Assembly: GCA_036172665.1 (NCBI GenBank)
Contig: CM069870.1
Span: forward strand, 69,874,212-69,938,211
Reading direction: 5' to 3'
Source: Prosopocoilus inquinatus
Taxonomy: Eukaryota; Arthropoda; Insecta; Coleoptera; Lucanidae
Length of the DNA: 64,000 nucleotides
Positions 12,606 through 23,661 of the stretch are shown here, one piece after another. Both the position numbers and the translations under genes were made by a program. Below the pieces are notes generated by a model, which was not told the DNA's origin, made no database searches, and saw only the letters and a list, made by a program, of their open reading frames with translations. Position 1 is the stretch's first letter; each line of letters starts with the position of its first letter.

Positions 12606-14275
12606 TTCCAGTTACTGACAATCGACCATCGACAGTCTACTCGATAGTCTGACGATTTCTGGCAATCTATTAGTTGACACTAAATGGGAATAAAATGATT
12701 CAGAGAAAAACGTTCAGTCTTTAACTCTAATATGACGGTCACGTCTCGTTATTTGAACCAGCAATTGAAAATCTTCTTTAAATAAAATGTAAGGCAAACG
12801 GAAACGTACGTAAAATAAAAATCAGCGATTAACAGACGACTGGGGTCACAGTCGAGTGTTAGCAATCGATCGCCGGCAACCTCCTGAATTAGTAATCGAC
12901 CACTGGGAGTTGGTTGCTGGCAATCGACCACCGACAGTTTACTCGGTCGTCTGGCGATTTCTAGCAATCTATTACTTGATACTAAATGCGAATAATATGA
13001 TTCAGAGAAGAACGTTCAGTCTTTGACTCTAATATGACGGTCACGTCTCGTTATTTGAACCAGCAATTGAAAATCTTCTTTAAATAAAATATAAGGTGAA
13101 CGGAAACGTACGTAAAGTAAAAATCAGCGATTAACAGACGACTAGGGTGACAGTCGAGTGCTAGCAATCGATCGCCGGCAACCTCCTGAATTGGTAATCG
13201 ACCACTGGGAGTCGGTTTCTGGCAATCGACCACCGACAGTCTACTCGATCGTCTGACGATTTCTAGCAATCTATTACTTGATACTAAATGCGAATAATAT
13301 GATTCAGAGAAGAACGTTCAGTCTTTGACTCTAATATGACGGTCACGTCGCGTTGTTTGAACTAGCAATTGAAAATCTTCTTTAAATAAAATATAAGGTG
13401 AACGGAAACGTACATAAAGTAAAAACCAGCGATTAACAGACGACTAGGGTGACAGTCGAGTGCTAGCAATCGATCGCCGGCAACCTCCTGAATTAGTAAT
13501 CGACCACTGGGAGTCGGTTGCTGGCAATCGACTACCGACAGTTTACTCGGTCGTCTGGCGATTTCTAGCAATCTATTACTTGATACTAAATGCGAATAAT
13601 ATGATTCAGAGAAGAACGTTCAGTCTTTGACTCTAATATGACGGTCACGTCGCGTTGTTTGAACTAGCAATTGAAAATCTTCTTTAAATAAAATATAAGG
13701 TGAACGGAAACGTACGTAAAGTAAAAATCAGCGATTAACAGACGACTAGGGTGACAGTCGAGTGCTAGCAATCGATCGCCGGCAACCTCCTGAATTGGTA
13801 ATCGACCACTGGGAGTCGGTTTCTGGCAATCGACCACCGATAGTCTACTCGATCGTCTGACGATTTCTGGCAATCTATTAGTTGACATTAAATGGGAATA
13901 ATATGATTCAGAGAAAAACGTTCAGTCTTTGACTCTAATATGACGGTCACGTCGCGTTGTTTGAACTAGCAATTGAAAATCTTCTTTAAATAATATATAA
14001 GGTGAACGGAAACGTACGTAAAGTAAAAATCAGGGATTAACAGACGACTGGGGTGACAGTCGAGTGCTAGCAATCGATCGCCGGCAACCTCCTGAATTGG
14101 TAATCGACCACTGGGAGTCGGTTTCTGGCAATCGACCACCGACAGTCTGCTCGGTAGTCTGACAATTTCTGGCAATCTACTGGTAGAGATTAAATGCGAA
14201 GAATATGATCCAGAGAAGTACGTTCAATAGCTGATTTAACGGTAACATTGTTTGGATTGGTCATTGAAGATCTTC
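12606..14275. repeat. 303 bp satellite array with alternating monomer types
   Basis: The anchor CAATTGAAAATCTTCTTTA recurs at 12764, 13066, 13369, 13671 and 13974, a period of 302-303. Each unit holds three related sub-blocks (CAATCGATCGCCGG, AATCGACCACTGGGAGT, CAATCGACCACCGACAG). Two monomer classes alternate. A carries GAATTAGTAATC...GGTTGCTGG...TTTACTCGGTCGTCTGG. B carries GAATTGGTAATC...GGTTTCTGG...CTACTCGATCGTCTGA. The order is (B)-A-B-A-B-B'. The minus-strand frames of 69-74 codons repeated in each unit are readings of the satellite. Confidence 0.9.
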
Positions 14276-14689
14276 TACGTATAAATAAATAGGTACAGCA
14301 TATCTCAAGTGGCAGTGTCGAGTTCCATCGCTACCATTGCTTGAATGATTTCCACACCATCAAAACATTATTTTCTCCATTAAGAGTTCTATGAAGTGGA
14401 CAACCAATAAGTAAGAGGAGAACTTTAGGGAACGATGACCCTCGCTTGACCTACGGGTGTAACAAAAGCTTAGATAAAGACGCTGCCCCAGATATATTAT
14501 TGCTAGCAAGTCCTTTCTTAGATTAAGAAGATACTTTTAGATAAGGTTTATAGAATTGACGCTATAAGCCGTAAAAGTATGATTTTGTTGCGTTAGGCGA
14601 TGGCTGGCAATCGATGGTCGGTAGTCAGGGACTTCGCCTGCCTCTTAACTTTTCTTGTCTGGGGCAGCTTAATAAAGTCAGCAATAGAA
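14276..14689. other. Unique sequence after the satellite
   Basis: No gene is seen. The GATGGCTGGCAATCGATGGTCGG segment near 14600 resembles a satellite sub-block from the array just upstream. Confidence 0.4.
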
Positions 14690-14882
14690 ACGTTTGCACT
14701 TGGAGAGAGTTCATATTTTCCACATTCCTTTTTTGATACTCCTTGCATAGTCGATCAGGTTCTTTCGACCAGCACAGAATATACTCTTCGCGATATCCTG
14801 TTGGGTTTGTTCTTTTAGTAACGCTCTTAATGACACCAATGAACCTGTCATAATTGTTGTAAATTGAAGGGGTGCCTATCAA
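14690..14882 (-). pseudogene. Non-LTR retrotransposon fragment A (endonuclease-RT linker region)
   Basis: The minus strand reads NNYDRFIGVIKSVTKRT, then a PTGYREEYILCWSKEPDRL block, KEYQK, and after a deletion NVENMN. RTE-like non-LTR elements of arthropods have a conserved stretch of the type (I)PRGYRKxYxPCW...LYxEY...W...TVENMDF between endonuclease and reverse transcriptase, and this matches it well. It is a short, deleted relic with no start and no RT core. It is a diverged duplicate of fragment B just upstream on the same strand. Confidence 0.65.
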
Positions 14883-14894
14883 TCAAAGATTTCG

Positions 14895-15150
14895 GAGCCA
14901 GCTGTTCTTGCTGGAAAGAAACTCAACTGGTACGACCGAAATGAATAAAATTCATATTTTCCATTGGCTTCTCCCAAGCAGCTTTTCTGGTTTGTTTTGA
15001 TACTCCTTGAACAGCTCCTTTCGACCAGCTCGGAACGCATCCTTAGCGGTATCCTCTTGGAATTGTTCTTTTAGCAACACTTAATGACGCCAATTAATTT
15101 GTCATAATTGTTATAAGCTGGAGGAGTAACCTATCCACTGAAGATTTTGA
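14895..15150 (-). pseudogene. Non-LTR retrotransposon fragment B, same region as fragment A
   Basis: The minus-strand frame reads TIPRGYR, a stop codon, GCVPSWSK, then further down RKAAWEKPMENMNFIHFGR, another stop, and QLAPKSL. The order IPRGYR - PCW-like - W..(V)ENM(N/D)F - H(S)SR - (Q)xAPKS follows RTE-like elements. Two in-frame stops show it is dead. Fragments A and B lie about 265 bp apart in the same orientation, so they arose by local duplication or by two insertions. Their shared words include TTTGATACTCCTTG, TTTCGACCAGC and GTCATAATTGTT. Confidence 0.7.
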
Positions 15151-15544
15151 TTACTGCTTTTTAAAAATTCTAACGTGTCTTTGGTAAATAATTAATTTTC
15201 TCTCCACATTTATTAGCCGTTCATTTTGACTCACCCATTCTTGTTTAGCTTCTAATCTAAGGGTATCCATGGTTTTCTTTTACCTTATCCATTCTTTGAG
15301 GTCAATTCTTAATATTTATATCTCCATGGCACCTCTAAAGTGTGCTTGTTCTAAAGGGTGATAGTGATCAAATATATTTATTGGTGAATCTGTTTGCTAT
15401 TATTTTGTATAGCTGCTACAGAAGTATTAAGCGGCGTTCACATTATTACATACATGTTTGAAGTATATGAAAATATTAAAAAAATATCGTTTGCAAAAGG
15501 TCGTTTGTATGTCGTGACGGAAGTGTTTTTTGATATTTGTTAGA
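15151..15544. other. Unique sequence upstream of fragment B
   Basis: A minus-strand open stretch (reads LEAKQEWVSQNERLIN) runs toward fragment B and could be more of the same retroelement, but I cannot match it to a family. Confidence 0.3.
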
Positions 15545-16665
15545 ATCGAGTTAATTTTTCGTTCGCTCAGTTTCAAGATATTTACAAAAGATCAGTAACG
15601 AAATTCTATTTATACCAAACTATCAGCACGGCCTTGGTCAGAAAATGTTAAAATAAATTACTGGAAAAGCCATTTCCGTTTATTTTTTTCTTTCAAAAAC
15701 GACTAGAGTTATTAATTATCCGTCCAGTTGTGACTATCACTGATCAAGATGGGGATGGGACGATTCGCCGTCGCCAACTCGCCGTCGCCGATTCACCGTC
15801 GCCAATTCGTCGTCGATCCAATTTACCGTCCGCCCAATTCGCCGTCCCATGTTATTGCTTTATTTAGCTTGATAAAACACTTTCTGACCATTTTAGATAA
15901 TATCCAAGTTATACCTATAATTGTTGAAGAAAATAACTATAATTTCAGTACGTTTCAAGTAAATTAAAATGGACTTTACTATTGTTTTTCTATTTCAAGT
16001 TAAAATAAATTCCTAATTACAGTGCGACCGCCGTAAGACACAAAATTACGAACAAATTGGTGCTGTACGTACACATAATCATAATTCTATTTTTTTTTTT
16101 AATGGAACCCCTTTTTCAATTTATAATTTTAAATAACGAGCTTTCATGAATCAATATTTTGAAAGCAGTCGACTTTTGATGTGTAGCGATTTTGATGGAT
16201 ATGAAAATCAATATGATTTTGAGCAGAATCTGAAAATACAAAAAAAGAAGAATTGGGGGGATTTTACGAACACCCTGAAGAATAAGAAATACTTCCTGGA
16301 AGACCAATTTTTTTATCTGTTTCTTTATCTATGTATCACATTTAATTAATGACAGATTATTTTATTTTCCATTAATTATGTTAACTTCTTATTTTATTTA
16401 CATATAGCTATCGGTATATTATGATTTGGATATGTACCTGGACTTAAAACTTTAATCGCTGACGGCGAATTTACCGACGGCGAGTTTTCCGGCGGTGAAT
16501 TGTACCTACGACGAATCGGCGACGGTGAATTGGCGACGACAAATCGGCGATGGCGAATTGTCCTAGACCCGATCAAGATTGTGCAGATAGTTTGGTATAA
16601 ATTGAATTTAGTTACGCAATCTTTTTTTTGTAAATATCTTAAAACTCCGCGTATGAAAAATTCTC
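15545..16665. mobile_element. ~1.1 kb element with long inverted repeats and GCCGTCGCC subrepeats
   Basis: The left end (about 15545-15630) and the reverse complement of the right end (about 16570-16660) share GTTTCAAGATATTTACAAAA, then AAATTC and ATTTATACCAAACTATC. Inside each arm is a small tandem repeat of AATTCGCCGTCGCC-type words (15757-15850; reversed at 16455-16565). The left arm has about 110 bp of extra sequence. The centre is AT-rich without transposase. This is a foldback-like, non-autonomous element of unassigned superfamily. Confidence 0.65.
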
Positions 16666-17639
16666 AAACTTCACAAACAGATTCATCTTGAAGAGTACTT
16701 TTAAAAACCTAAATGGAGTTTTGCTGTAAAATAATTAGGGAAGCCAATATTCGAGCATCCTTAAATGAACATGGGATTTCCTATGTTGCGTTTCAAAATT
16801 CACCCTGTATACTAATTAAAAAAAATTAAAAAAACCCCATGCCCGTCTGGAATATCCCACCTAGGATTCGTTATAAAACAACTGATGAAAAGAAGAAATT
16901 TGCGAGATTCTGCCTTTTGTGATTATTATTATTATTAGAGGTGGGAATCGCATATTTCGACGTCATTGTCTACGTTGCACGAAGAACTCGCGCAAACAAG
17001 TTTGCAGATCAGGGTGATTCCCTGAGGGGGTTGCGCAGGGAAAACGAATGAATTTTTCACATACAAGCGTACCCTCGTCACAAAGTTTATAATATAAAGA
17101 GTGTCTGCAAATGGCATGATGTTATTGAACGATTTTACCACCGAGCAAGTTATTTTTAGCCCCCGTTTATTTAACGGACACCTCGCACAAATAAATGTGT
17201 AAGTGTATTCGAGCTTCCGATTGGCCAGGAATTGCTTGGAATATTCTCCCGGCTGGAGGTACTTCCGCTGTAAAAATAAACGGGCGGAAATTCCGGCCCA
17301 TTACTATGTCATTCCGCCTTTGCGCCGCCGACGGTGCTTGTTATCACCGAGTGGAAGTCGTCATCAAAGCAATTTGCCAGAAATACTTTTTGAAGAAGTA
17401 TAAAAATACGAATAAACGTAAATATATATAATAATATATGTACATATATATATAATAATCGAAGAGGAAAACGATGATAAAAAGATTTTAAATTGAAAAC
17501 AAAAAGCAGGAGGCGCTAAAAGCTTATGCAGGTTGCCTCACTTACCATTGATCTATTAGTTTATTAGAAAATAAATAAAAATGAATTGCAGTGAGAAGAC
17601 TTTTCTTCATATTTACCGATTATCATTGGTCTTCTAGTC
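16666..17639. other. Unique sequence with a GC-richer patch
   Basis: Positions 16930-17400 are GC-richer and lack repeats. Two overlapping plus-strand frames (17195-17431, 17203-17403) are open, but neither has a recognisable domain. A (TA)-rich run lies at 17418-17460. A strong minus-strand donor (ATG|GTAAGTGAG, plus 17541-17550) has no acceptable exon behind it. Confidence 0.35.
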
Positions 17640-17750
17640 TAGTTCGGCTTGCGCAAAAAAAAGAGAAAAAAAAAACAATTGAAAATTGGGTTGCCAAGAA
17701 ATACGTACGTCAAAGTTATGTTTTGATGGCTTTTTTGGATTTCCGAGTAA

Positions 17751-17888
17751 ATTCTAGCCTAAAATGATGGGTCGCATGGTGGGTCTAGCGCAAGCGGTTC
17801 TCGAGTTTTTTCATTTGTTTTTTAGCGGTGCAGCTTGAGAACCGATCGAGATAGATCTATGGTGCGACCCATCAACTCGGGCTAGAAT
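17751..17888. repeat. Hairpin unit copy 4
   Basis: Same arms and loop as copy 1; the right arm is slightly diverged (CCCATCAACTCGGGCTAGAA). Confidence 0.75.
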
Positions 17889-18003
17889 TTACTCAGGAAC
17901 CCAAAAATGTAATAAAAGTGAAAAAAAAACAATTGAACATCAGATTACCAAGATATACGTACGTCAAGGTCATGTTTGAATGGCATTTCTGAACTCCTGG
18001 GTA

Positions 18004-18142
18004 AATTCTAGCCAGAAATGATGGGTCGCAACGTGGGTCTAGCGCAAGCGGTTTCCGAGTTGTTTCATTTGTTTTTAATGGCATAACTCGACAACCAATC
18101 AAGATAGACCCATGGTGCGACCCATCAATTCAGGCTAGAATT
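18004..18142. repeat. Hairpin unit copy 5
   Basis: Arms ATTCTAGCCAGAAATGATGG and CCCATCAATTCAGGCTAGAA, with the usual ATTTGTTTTTAATGG loop. Confidence 0.75.
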
Positions 18143-18510
18143 GTCTGAGGAACTCAAAAATGCAACAAAAAGTGCAATTTCCGTGGATTTCCCGAAATTG
18201 CATTGCTCTTTTTTTTTCTTGTAGGGCAAATTTGAAATAAAGTGACAAATAGATTGAAGTGAAGAAGCTAAAGCGTGAGGTGTTCTTACGAACAAAAAAA
18301 AAACAATTGAACATCGCGTTACCGAAAGATATACCTCAAAGTTAGATTTTTGATTGGAACACGCCAGGTCCAAATTGCACGAAAAAGAAACAACTGAGCA
18401 TCGCGATACCAAGAGAAATACATCTAGAAAAGAAAAACAATTGGGCTTCCAAGTACCAAATACGTACGTCAAAGTTCTATTTTAATGATATTTTTGACTT
18501 TCTGAGTAAA

Positions 18511-18666
18511 TTTTAGCCTGAAATGATGGGTGGCATTGTGGGTCTAGCGCGAGCGTTTTGTGAATTTTTTCATTTGTTTTTTACGGCACAACAACTTTTT
18601 AATGGCGCAACTCAAGAACCAATCAAGATAGACCCATGGTGCGACCCATCAATTCAGGCTAGAATT
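18511..18666. repeat. Hairpin unit copy 6, with enlarged loop
   Basis: Same arms as copy 1. The loop carries a local duplication of the TTTTTAATGGCGCAAC / TTTTTACGGCACAAC segment. Confidence 0.75.
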
Positions 18667-18950
18667 TTCTCGGGAATTCAAAAATGCAACAAAAACTGCA
18701 ATTTTCGTAGATTTTTCGAAATGACATTGCTCTTTTTTTTTCTTGTAGGGCAAATTTGAAATAAAGTGCTAAAGCGTGAGGTGTTTTTAGGAACAAAAAA
18801 ACAAACAACTGAACATCGCGTTACCGAAAGATATCTCACAAAGTCACATTTTTGATTGGAAGCAAATTTGAACTAAAGTAAGAAAGCTAAAGCGTCAGGT
18901 GTGTTTACGAAAAAACAATTGAACATCGCGTTACCAACAGCCAACTGCAA

Positions 18951-20437
18951 ATTACCCATTTTTTTTTAATTTTTACATAAATCTCTTAATTATAAAGATT
19001 TTCTCGCGAAAGTTATCATCTATCTGTTTTTGAGAGGTTCCCGAATCCAGTGACGTACTCAAATGTTAAGTAAAAGAAAAATCGCCAATCAATTTTTGTC
19101 ATTTTTGACACAGAAAAAAATTCATTGAACATAAAAATTTGCTGTCGGAAATTTTCATCAGAATAGAGTTTTGAAGCTCTACCTTAAAAAAAAATTGTTC
19201 GAATTGTTCGTTTTCTTACAAGGGTGTTCCCATTCTAAACGGGTCATACTGTACGAAGTTTAAAACGAAGCGATTCGTTACATTTCATTTTATGGAGCGT
19301 TAAAATTTCCAATAATTTCCAATCGAGCACCATCGCCGACAACACAATAAAATAATAATTTCCCGAGTTAGTGCTGGCCCAGAAACCCAGCTGGCGCTCT
19401 GCCACAAAATACTGCGCGTTGAAGCTGAAACATGTGCAACATCTTTTCTTTCTCTTTTTTTTTTCTTTTCCCCGGGGCGATTTTTTTTTTTTGGGTTTGA
19501 TCTGTCGACGACGGACGCGCGGGGGCGCGGTTTATTTTGTTGCGCGCGGAAATCTGCTTCGCCGTTTTCCTTCCCCCCGCAGCAGCTGATTCGGAAACAC
19601 AAACACAAACGCGTATTTTCGTGCAGCCTCAAAAACATGGAAAGAAGCGCGTCCGAAAATAGGCGCAGCTACAAATACGCACGACGCACGAAGGTCAATC
19701 GGTTCTCTTCTTGATTTCGCTTCGATAAACTTGCTTTTAACGATGATGCCGGGTATTTACGTGCAATTTACAAACAAATTTGATTATACAAATGCGTTTT
19801 CTTTTTCAAAAATAAATCGAAAACACTTCAAGAGCCCAAAACTCACCAACCGTGCGTCATTTGCTGTTTCTGTCTTTTGCGTCATGTCAACAGCTTAAAT
19901 GTGTGGGTAGCTTAAGCACCAGTTGTGGTCTTTTAAAAAGCTATAAATTTTATCCTCTTAACTTCTTTTTTTTCGTTTCTTTCATTCTCTGATCTGTCAT
20001 GGTACTTGCATACTGCTACGTTGTTTGTTTATTTGTTACTAACGTTCTTGTTTCTAATAACGCGTAATTTTAAACATGAAGGTTTTTTAGTAGGTTCACG
20101 GTCTTATGTGTTTATGATACTTGTATAGAGGTTCTATACTTCAATAAATAATTCTTATTCCTGTAACTTTTTTGTTGCCAGGAAAAAGAATGACATTTGG
20201 GAAGATTAATTTTCTTTTGTCGACATCTCAAGAACGGAAAGGAATTGGCCTAAAGTGTACATAGAGTTTCTTGTTCAATACATGGTGTAAGTCTATCGGT
20301 TATGTCAAGGAACAGCCTGTATACAGGGTTACAACTAATTAAAGGGGCACTATGGAGATCTCGTAAACTATAAGAGATACAAATATGGTCAAATTACATA
20401 AAAGTTGCGCCTCTCGAAAATCAAGCCAAACACTGTT
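18951..20437. other. Unique sequence with a GC-rich patch at 19360-19700
   Basis: The GC-rich patch contains CGCGCGGGGGCGCGG and poly-T runs, and could be a regulatory island. The frames over it (19300-19638 minus, 19371-19589 plus) are biased by simple sequence and not recognised. The last 500 bases are AT-rich with no feature apart from TATACAGGGTTAC near 20330. Confidence 0.35.
19847..19885 (-). CDS. Possible short first coding exon (phase 0)
   Basis: On the minus strand an ATG with purine at -3 (GACATGA) opens 13 codons, MTQKTETANDARL, ending at a strong donor TTG|GTGAGT. Nothing else supports it: the peptide is too short to identify. Its phase differs from the phase-1 exon candidates at 41251, 52050 and 53018, so it would not be an interchangeable first exon. 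It may be chance. Confidence 0.15.
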
Positions 20438-20795
20438 TCCATATTTCGATGCTCACCATTAGCATCTCGGTTATTAGAAGACATAGAGCAACGGTTAAAT
20501 TGGGAATGTTTTGCAGAATTCAATGCTCGCCACAAATCTCATTTCAAATTCACCATAGCTTTTTTAAATTTTAAGATAATTTAAGAAATCCAAAATTTGA
20601 TGATTTCAATATTTCTTAATAACTCGATAGCACCTGATGTGACCTCTTCTAAACTTTTACGTTGTTCAGATGCAAACAGAAACCTCCGATTGTCATTTGT
20701 TTTCAAGTTAATTACGCTAATAGCTTTTCAACGATGTATAACATACCCGAGAAATTTTTATTTTTAGGGGAGATATTAACAAAAACATAAATTAA
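20438..20795 (+). repeat. Left arm of a 350 bp inverted repeat (partner 23312-23661)
   Basis: Shares, in inverted order with the partner, ATTTCGATGCTCACCATT, TCATTTCAAATTCACCATA, TTTTAAATTTTAAGATAATT, CTCTTCTAAACTTTTAC and TATAACATACCCGAGAAATT, ending in CCCCTAAAAATAAAAATTTC-type sequence. The pair encloses 2.5 kb with a dead transposase, so the arms could be long TIRs of one element or two opposed copies of a non-autonomous one. Confidence 0.75.
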
Positions 20796-20849
20796 TCTCT
20801 TTTGAAATTAGTAAGCTATGAAATTAAGCACTCAATACTGTAAAATAAC

Positions 20850-21115
20850 GAAATGATATTGACGTAACAGATATTTGGAACTATTAACAAACGAAAAAAA
20901 CCTGCTTCGAGACAAATTATTAATCCTGACGACAAAACATCTGGTTCCAGCAGGATGGTGGCCCATAACACTCGTGACGTACATTTTTTGAGAGAAAACT
21001 TTAATGAGAGTGCTTTCAAATAATGGACCAGTACAATGATTTGCGAGATCACCCAACCTTACCCCCCTTGACTGCCATTTATGGGGTACCACTAAAAACG
21101 AAGTATTTAATTTTA
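20850..21115 (+). pseudogene. Decayed mariner/Tc1-superfamily transposase fragment
   Basis: In the plus-strand frame starting near 20858 the sequence reads NRYLELLTNE; in a neighbouring frame FQQDGG(P) at about 20944. It then returns to NNGPVQ-stop-FARSPNLTPLD, CHLWGTTKNEVF at about 21025-21100. The ordered motifs (N)RYLE - FQQDG - (W)xARSPDLTPLDxxLWGxxKxxV are the hallmark of IS630/Tc1/mariner-type DDE transposases around the second and third catalytic acidic residues. Stops and frameshifts show it is dead. A ~35 bp tandem repeat of AACGAAGTATTTAATTTT follows directly at 21095-21182. It lies inside the inverted arms 20438/23661. Confidence 0.75.
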
Positions 21116-21920
21116 CACCGCCATTGAAGATGAAGTATTTAATTTTGCACCGCCACTAAAAACGAAGTATTTAATTCTGCATCGCCTGTGGCCTGTTTAC
21201 CTTTTTTATCAACCTATAAAGGGTTATACAGGTGCGAACGGCACTCAGCATTTTATGGGAGAGCAAAAGTCGAGGATTCAATAAATTAAATATTCCAATA
21301 TGAAGCTGAACAAAACAAAAGTTATATTTTAACATAAATTTTGAAATTTGAGCGCCACCAATTTTTTTTATTATTATTAATAAAGGGATAACAAAAGAGC
21401 AAACAAAAGAAAATTTGAAAACCCACCAAAAATGCAAAAATGTTGAATTGAAACGAAATAAATAGAAGAACGTCCAAAAATATAGAAATATATTTAATAA
21501 AGTTGTTAAACTAAAACAATGGGTGATAAATGTGCAATTTATATTATTTAAGTAAGAAATTTTTAGTTGCATTTAATTTGATAATAAATATGACTGAATA
21601 CGTTATTATAAATTGACAGTTTGATAAGTTGCACGATATTGAATTCAATTTCGTTTCACATTGATAATACATAGAAATACTTTTCTTTAAATGGTAGCCC
21701 TAAAGGCAAATTAGTTTTCAACTGAGTAATTAAATATTAAATGACCAAAATATTATTAATTATGTTAAATATAAATTATTAGTAAAAATATGAATTATTA
21801 TGTAAACAAAGTACGTTAACTAAATCGTAACAAAACTTTACAATAGTAAGTAGATTAATATTAAACCAAGAAAAATTGTTATGTAAATATTTAAGATATT
21901 TTATGTGTGATGGAATCCTG

Positions 21921-22136
21921 AAGGGTATTGAATAAATTTATTTACTTAGAAAGAATAGTTTTGAAGAGCGCAAATAGATCCGGGTAAAATAAAAGAAGAA
22001 TTTGACCTGCTACGGTCGATCCACACCAATGCCAGAAGTTCCTGTGTTTTTTTTCCAGCTCATCATAACCCATACGGCGATCGAACATGCTTCGTGAAGG
22101 AGGCGACAGCAAGGTAACGATTTCTTCGCTATTTCA
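21921..22136 (-). other. Unidentified open stretch of about 60 codons
   Basis: On the minus strand an open frame without Met start reads EEIVTLLSPPSRSMFDRRMG, then YDELEKKHRNFWHW and a hydrophobic tail, ending in TAA near 21932. Its composition is protein-like, but I cannot name a family. An upstream stop and the absence of clear splice sites suggest a transposon relic rather than a host exon. It lies between the inverted arms with the dead transposase. Confidence 0.3.
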
Positions 22137-23311
22137 TTGATTGATACGTTCTGAACGATGGAGGAATTTCAGCACTTGGCCAACGGACGATTTCGACTGA
22201 AGTAATTAACTTAAGGAAAGGTAAAACCTCCCTCGGATTTTCCTAAGAAAAATTTCCATTAGTGCCGTGGCACGAGCTTCCGGTAGCAACACAATGTTTT
22301 CGCAAAAATCCAACGAAAAAGAAAGAAATATTGAAATTAACTTACCCCTCTATGTTTATAGGGAAACAAAAGGCATTATTAAACGTGAAATTAACTTGGA
22401 TGACCAAGAAAATGGTAATTAAGTGTTAATTTTTAAATGAATACTTAAACAACCACCATATTGGCTAGGATTCAAAACGGCAACTATCCCTCGAAGTTTG
22501 AAATCGTCGGCCAATCCCACCGCTCAGCTTAATCCGACCAATGAGGTGTGAGAGGGTAAGTTCAGACACGTAATGCTGTTTGGCGAAGAACTTCGAATGC
22601 AGCCCAATGATACAGTATTGCCAATTCTATAAATCAACGTGAACGAAAATAAACAGATGAATAAATTACAATGTAAATTGTTGCAACATTCCTTTAAAGT
22701 GGTAAATGACAAAATCAAAATACAAAGAGATAAACAACATGTAATCATATATGTAAACAAGTCCAATAACAACTGCGAAGTTAGTCACACAAAAGTAAAC
22801 AACATCAGTTTAACCTTAAAATCAATACAATCGATTTAGTGTTGAAGCGTGAAACAATGAGAAATTTTGCGAGGAAAATATTTTACGAGGTAAATAGCCA
22901 TATTAATTTAATCATAATTTAACAATATACTGATGGGATGCAAAAAAAGATACAACAGATCCAAGATGCACATTTACAAACACCGTGTCATTTTAAATGT
23001 GACACGCCAAAAGCTCAGGAAATTTGATAACAAAGAATGCTGGATGTGCTAAGATTATTAAACGAAAACGCACTTTGTAGTGTCTGAAACTTTGTTAGAA
23101 TAAGGTGTCAAAAGTGTGCGTGGAACAGAATGGTTGTCATATTGAAGAGATTCTTTAACTTAACCTCAACTTTTATTACGCTTTCTTTACTTTTTTTTTC
23201 TTTTATGACTTTTATTATCATTTCGTTATTTTACAGCATACTTAGCATATCTTTAAGCTTTTTCGTTGGTGTTTCATTCCATAGCCTACTAATTTCATAA
23301 AGGAATGGTTC
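22137..23311. other. AT-rich interior of the inverted-arm element, no gene seen
   Basis: No recognisable protein motif is present. A plus-strand donor-like AGAGG|GTAAGTTC sits at 22550-22560 without a supporting exon. Confidence 0.35.
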
Positions 23312-23661
23312 ATGTTTTTGTTAATATCTCCCCTAAAAATAAAAATTTCTCGGGTATGTTATACATCTTTGAAAAGCTCTTTTTAAAGACCATCTAACTC
23401 ACCAAAAACCTAATATGTGTCTGAACAATGTAAAAGTTTAGAAGAGGTCGCATCAGGTGTTTTCGAGTTATTAAGGAATATTGAAATCGTCAAATTTTGG
23501 TTTTCTTAAATTATCTTAAAATTTAAAAAAGTTATGGTGAATTTGAAATGAGATTTGATGCGAGCATTGAATTCTGTAAAACATTCCCCATTTAACCATT
23601 GCTCCGTATCTTCTAATAACCGAGATGCCAATGGTGAGCATCGAAATGTGGACACAGTGTA
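23312..23661 (-). repeat. Right arm of the 350 bp inverted repeat (partner 20438-20795)
   Basis: It is the reverse complement of the left arm with scattered substitutions and small indels. Similarity stops sharply outside CACTGTGTCCACATTTCG, marking the outer boundary near 23661. Confidence 0.75.

Larger units (their letters stand above)
17640..18950. repeat. Complex satellite block 2 (duplicate of 9930-11480)
   Basis: Same hairpin units and spacers as block 1, with hairpins at 17751-17888, 18004-18142 and 18511-18666. The run 18225-18500 differs from 10285-10560 by only scattered changes and a short deletion. The ribozyme insertion of block 1 is absent here. Confidence 0.8.

Noticed and set aside
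12749..14175. Five similar minus-strand ORFs of about 70 codons
   Set aside because: They are the same frame of a 303 bp satellite. The frame is kept only because the monomers are homogenised.
17548..17640. Exon before the strong minus-strand donor ATG|GTAAGTGAG near 17547
   Set aside because: The upstream sequence has stops in the useful frames and no acceptor with a pyrimidine tract at a workable distance.
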